Under the pieces are notes generated by a model. The model was not told the origin of the DNA. It saw nothing but the letters and a program-made list of their open reading frames with translations, and did no database searches. Below, in pieces: positions 44,609 through 46,621 of a stretch of 46,621 nucleotides of DNA. This DNA is from Syntrophomonadaceae bacterium (GTDB lineage: Bacteria > Bacillota > Dethiobacteria > SKNC01): positions 1 through 46,621 of the forward strand of contig PWJM01000091.1 in assembly GCA_003560915.1 (NCBI GenBank). The letters run 5' to 3'. A program made the translations under genes and the position numbers. The stretch's first letter is position 1; each line of letters starts with the position of its first letter.

Positions 44609-46521
44609 GCGTTCTCCTTCTCCAGCTCCTCCACCCGTTCCGGTGGGGATACTTTGATAATGGCATCATATTCCGGGGGACAGGCCGCGGGACAGCTGTT
44701 ACATTTCACACACTTTTCCAGGTCTATGGCCTTTAAACCATCTTCCCGGGTGTAAATTGCTTCTACAGGACAGCTTCCTACACAGGCACTGCACAATTTA
44801 CTGCACTTCTTGGGCACAATATAAAAGTTAATTAACTCAGGGCACATCAGGGCGGGACAGCGCCTCCCCTGAATGTGCTCCTCATATTCATCCATGAAAT
44901 AGCGCAGGGTAGTAAGCACCGGGTTTGGAGCGGTTTTCCCCAGGCCGCATAAAGAACCGTTTTGAATATCCAGAGCCAGTTCACCCAGTATTTCTAGATG
45001 CTTTCTCTTCCCCTGCCCTATGGTTATTTCCTTCAAAATGTCCAGCATGTGTTTGGTCCCCAGGCGGCAGAAGGTGCATTTTCCGCAGGATTCTTTCTGG
45101 GTAAAGTCCAGGAAAAAACGGGCTATTTCTACCATGCAGTCGTTTTCGTCCAAAACAACCAGGCCCCCTGAACCCATGATTGCCCCTGCCTCCTGCAGCG
45201 AATCAAAATCTATGGGAAGATCCAAAGCGGATTCAGGCAGGCAACCACCGGAAGGGCCTCCAATTTGTACTGCTTTAAATTCCTTTTCATTCCGTATGCC
45301 CCCCCCCACGTCATAGACCAGAGATCTTAACGTGGTACCCATGGGGACTTCAACCAACCCTGTATTTTCTACCTTGCCCACCAGGGCAAATACAGCCGTC
45401 CCAGGACTATCAGGGGTACCGATACCTTTAAACCAGTCCACACCCTTAAGGAGGATATGCGGCACATAAGAAAGAGTCTTAACATTGTTAATAATGGTTG
45501 GGTTTCCCCTGAAACCCACTTCTGCCGGATACGGAGGCCGGTGTCGGGGCATTCCCGTCTTCCCTTCCATAGAGTTTATCAACGCTGTTTCCTCACCACA
45601 GACGAAAGCTCCTGACCCGAGAAATACTTCTATATCAAAGTTAAATCCGGTATCCAGGATGTTCTCACCCAAAAGCCCTATTTCCCGAGCCTGTTCCAGA
45701 GCTGCATTAATGCGTCGTACGGCCTGCGGGTATTCTGAGCGCACATAGATAAAACCATCGGAGGCTCCCACAGCATAACCACAAATAATCAACCCTTCAA
45801 TCACCTGGTGAGGGTTGGATTCCAATATACTTCTGTCCATAAATGCCCCGGGGTCTCCTTCATCGGCGTTACAGATGACATACTTTACCGGGTCTTTTGC
45901 ATTAGCACAGAATTCCCATTTTTTCCCTGTGGGAAACCCTGCTCCACCCCGCCCCCTGAGCTTTGATTCTTTAATCGTTTCTATCACTTCTCCGGGCTCC
46001 ATGCCCAATGCATTAACCAGGGCATGATAACCGTCAACCGAAATATATTGGTTTATATCTTCAGGATCAATTAAACCGCACTGCTCCAGGATTATCTTTC
46101 CCTCGTACGCTCCCCTGGGGAAATCAGTAAAGGTAGGAAACTCTTCATTGGGTTCCAGGGCTACCAGGGCAAACTCGTAACAAGGGTCATCCCCCTCTAA
46201 ATAATTTTCAACCAGCATTTTTGATAACCCTTCATCTACATTGCCATAACAGAGGGAAGGAAACCCCGGTTTAGAGATAACAATTAAAGGTTCTGCATAG
46301 CAGTGGCCAATACAGCCTACTTCAACCACCTCAGCATTTAATTCTCTTTTTTTTATCTCTTCTTTAAAGGCCTCTCTTACATCGATAGCCCCTGCCGCCT
46401 TTCCGCAGGTGGCTGTCCCTACCATTACCACAGTTTTATCTTCTTTTAAGGGTATTATTTCTTCAGCCTTTGTTTTTATATCTAAATATTTTTTTTCTAC
46501 TTGAAGTTTTTTATCACTCAT
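44605..46521 (-). CDS. NADH dehydrogenase/hydrogenase flavoprotein subunit (NuoF/HndC-like)
   Basis: NAD(P)H-FMN diaphorase subunit of soluble electron-bifurcating or NAD-reducing hydrogenase/formate dehydrogenase complexes. It has 638 residues: N-terminal thioredoxin-like [2Fe-2S] domain (about 25-115; GTATCGKAAGA, VGCIGHCYAEP), FMN/NADH domain (about 175-420; GRGGAGFPTGKKWEF, CNADEGDPGAFMDR, FVCGEETALINSMEGK), the SLBB region, the NuoF [4Fe-4S] motif (ESCGKCTFCRLG ... CGLG) and two C-terminal ferredoxin clusters (CSKLCSACVGSCP, CVKCNSCPAACPP). The first has an extra residue between Cys1 and Cys2. It overlaps the upstream NuoE-like gene (AATGAGTGA). Confidence 0.93.
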   Translation of the reverse strand: MSDKKLQVEKKYLDIKTKAEEIIPLKEDKTVVMVGTATCGKAAGAIDVREAFKEEIKKRELNAEVVEVGCIGHCYAEPLIVISKPGFPSLCYGNVDEGLSKMLVENYLEGDDPCYEFALVALEPNEEFPTFTDFPRGAYEGKIILEQCGLIDPEDINQYISVDGYHALVNALGMEPGEVIETIKESKLRGRGGAGFPTGKKWEFCANAKDPVKYVICNADEGDPGAFMDRSILESNPHQVIEGLIICGYAVGASDGFIYVRSEYPQAVRRINAALEQAREIGLLGENILDTGFNFDIEVFLGSGAFVCGEETALINSMEGKTGMPRHRPPYPAEVGFRGNPTIINNVKTLSYVPHILLKGVDWFKGIGTPDSPGTAVFALVGKVENTGLVEVPMGTTLRSLVYDVGGGIRNEKEFKAVQIGGPSGGCLPESALDLPIDFDSLQEAGAIMGSGGLVVLDENDCMVEIARFFLDFTQKESCGKCTFCRLGTKHMLDILKEITIGQGKRKHLEILGELALDIQNGSLCGLGKTAPNPVLTTLRYFMDEYEEHIQGRRCPALMCPELINFYIVPKKCSKLCSACVGSCPVEAIYTREDGLKAIDLEKCVKCNSCPAACPPEYDAIIKVSPPERVEELEKENA

Positions 46522-46621
46522 TATTCTTCCCCTCTCCCTGCTTCTGTTCCTGCTCTTTTTTTACTCCATTACTGTTGTTTTCAAAAGAAAGCAGAATCCC
46601 ATCAACCCGGGTAGGGGTTAC
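46514..46621 (-). CDS. C-terminal end of a NuoE-like [2Fe-2S] subunit (partial)
   Basis: An open frame enters from the window edge and ends at TGA 46516-46514, overlapping the next start. Its 35 visible residues begin VTPTRVDGILLSF, like the C-terminus of NuoE/HndA proteins, then end in a charged tail (KKEQEQKQGEGKNNE). Its place before a NuoF-like gene supports this. No cluster cysteines are visible because the 5' part lies outside the window. Confidence 0.6.
   Translation of the reverse strand, partial: VTPTRVDGILLSFENNSNGVKKEQEQKQGEGKNNE

Overview
This window looks like a chromosomal segment of an anaerobic, moderately AT-rich Bacillota (Clostridia-type) bacterium. All 45 genes I can support lie on the minus strand, so transcription runs from high to low coordinates. 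Their order copies the conserved Firmicutes housekeeping block known from Bacillus subtilis: topA-trmFO-xerC-hslV-hslU-codY, rpsB-tsf-pyrH-frr-uppS-cdsA-dxr-rseP, rimP-nusA-ylxR-infB-ylxP-rbfA-(nrnA)-truB-ribF-rpsO-pnp-ylxY. CodY, the HslVU protease, an NADH-dehydrogenase-like flavoprotein module of fermentative anaerobes, citramalate synthase and a glutamate 2,3-aminomutase fit an anaerobic firmicute. The aminomutase would make beta-glutamate, a known osmolyte, which hints at a salt-exposed habitat (inference).

Layout in the direction of transcription. (1) 46621-43946: an iron-sulfur/FMN electron-transfer module (end of a NuoE-like gene, a NuoF/HndC-like subunit, a NuoG-N-terminus-like ferredoxin protein). 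(2) 43865-38017: universal stress protein, citramalate synthase, and a two-gene heterodimeric ABC exporter with one degenerate ATP site. (3) 37794-34732: three overlapping M42 aminopeptidase genes, ended by a terminator and a structured 3' element. (4) 34617-31388: a pantothenate operon (DUF2520/PanG-like reductase, panB, panC, panD) with a consensus promoter and a leader carrying two successive hairpins with U-tracts; the first is a candidate pan-type RNA. (5) 31323-29970: a monocistronic glutamate 2,3-aminomutase. (6) about 29913-21246: dprA (N-terminus out of frame across an A9 tract), topA, trmFO, xerC, hslV, hslU, codY. (7) 21128-11556: a membrane-anchored protein of unknown function, then rpsB (with a structured leader), tsf, pyrH, frr, a free-standing mini-PASTA protein, uppS, cdsA, dxr, rseP and an IspG-glycosyltransferase fusion. 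This stretch couples translation factors to lipid-carrier, phospholipid and isoprenoid synthesis. (8) 11546-826: rimP-nusA-infB operon, RNA and tRNA modification, ribF, rpsO, pnp. (9) 760-1: a ylxY-type polysaccharide deacetylase interrupted by one in-frame stop.

Most noteworthy: the IspG::GT2 fusion, the pantothenate leader with tandem hairpins, the A9-tract frame break at the start of dprA, the nonsense codon in ylxY, the lone PASTA protein beside uppS, an aspartate replacing a cluster cysteine in the NuoG-like protein, and a REP-like inverted repeat between cimA and the ABC genes. No tRNA, rRNA, CRISPR array, prophage or transposase gene was seen. No gene-free stretch exceeds 300 bases; the longest (34439-34731) is occupied by the pantothenate promoter and leader and the peptidase terminator region.
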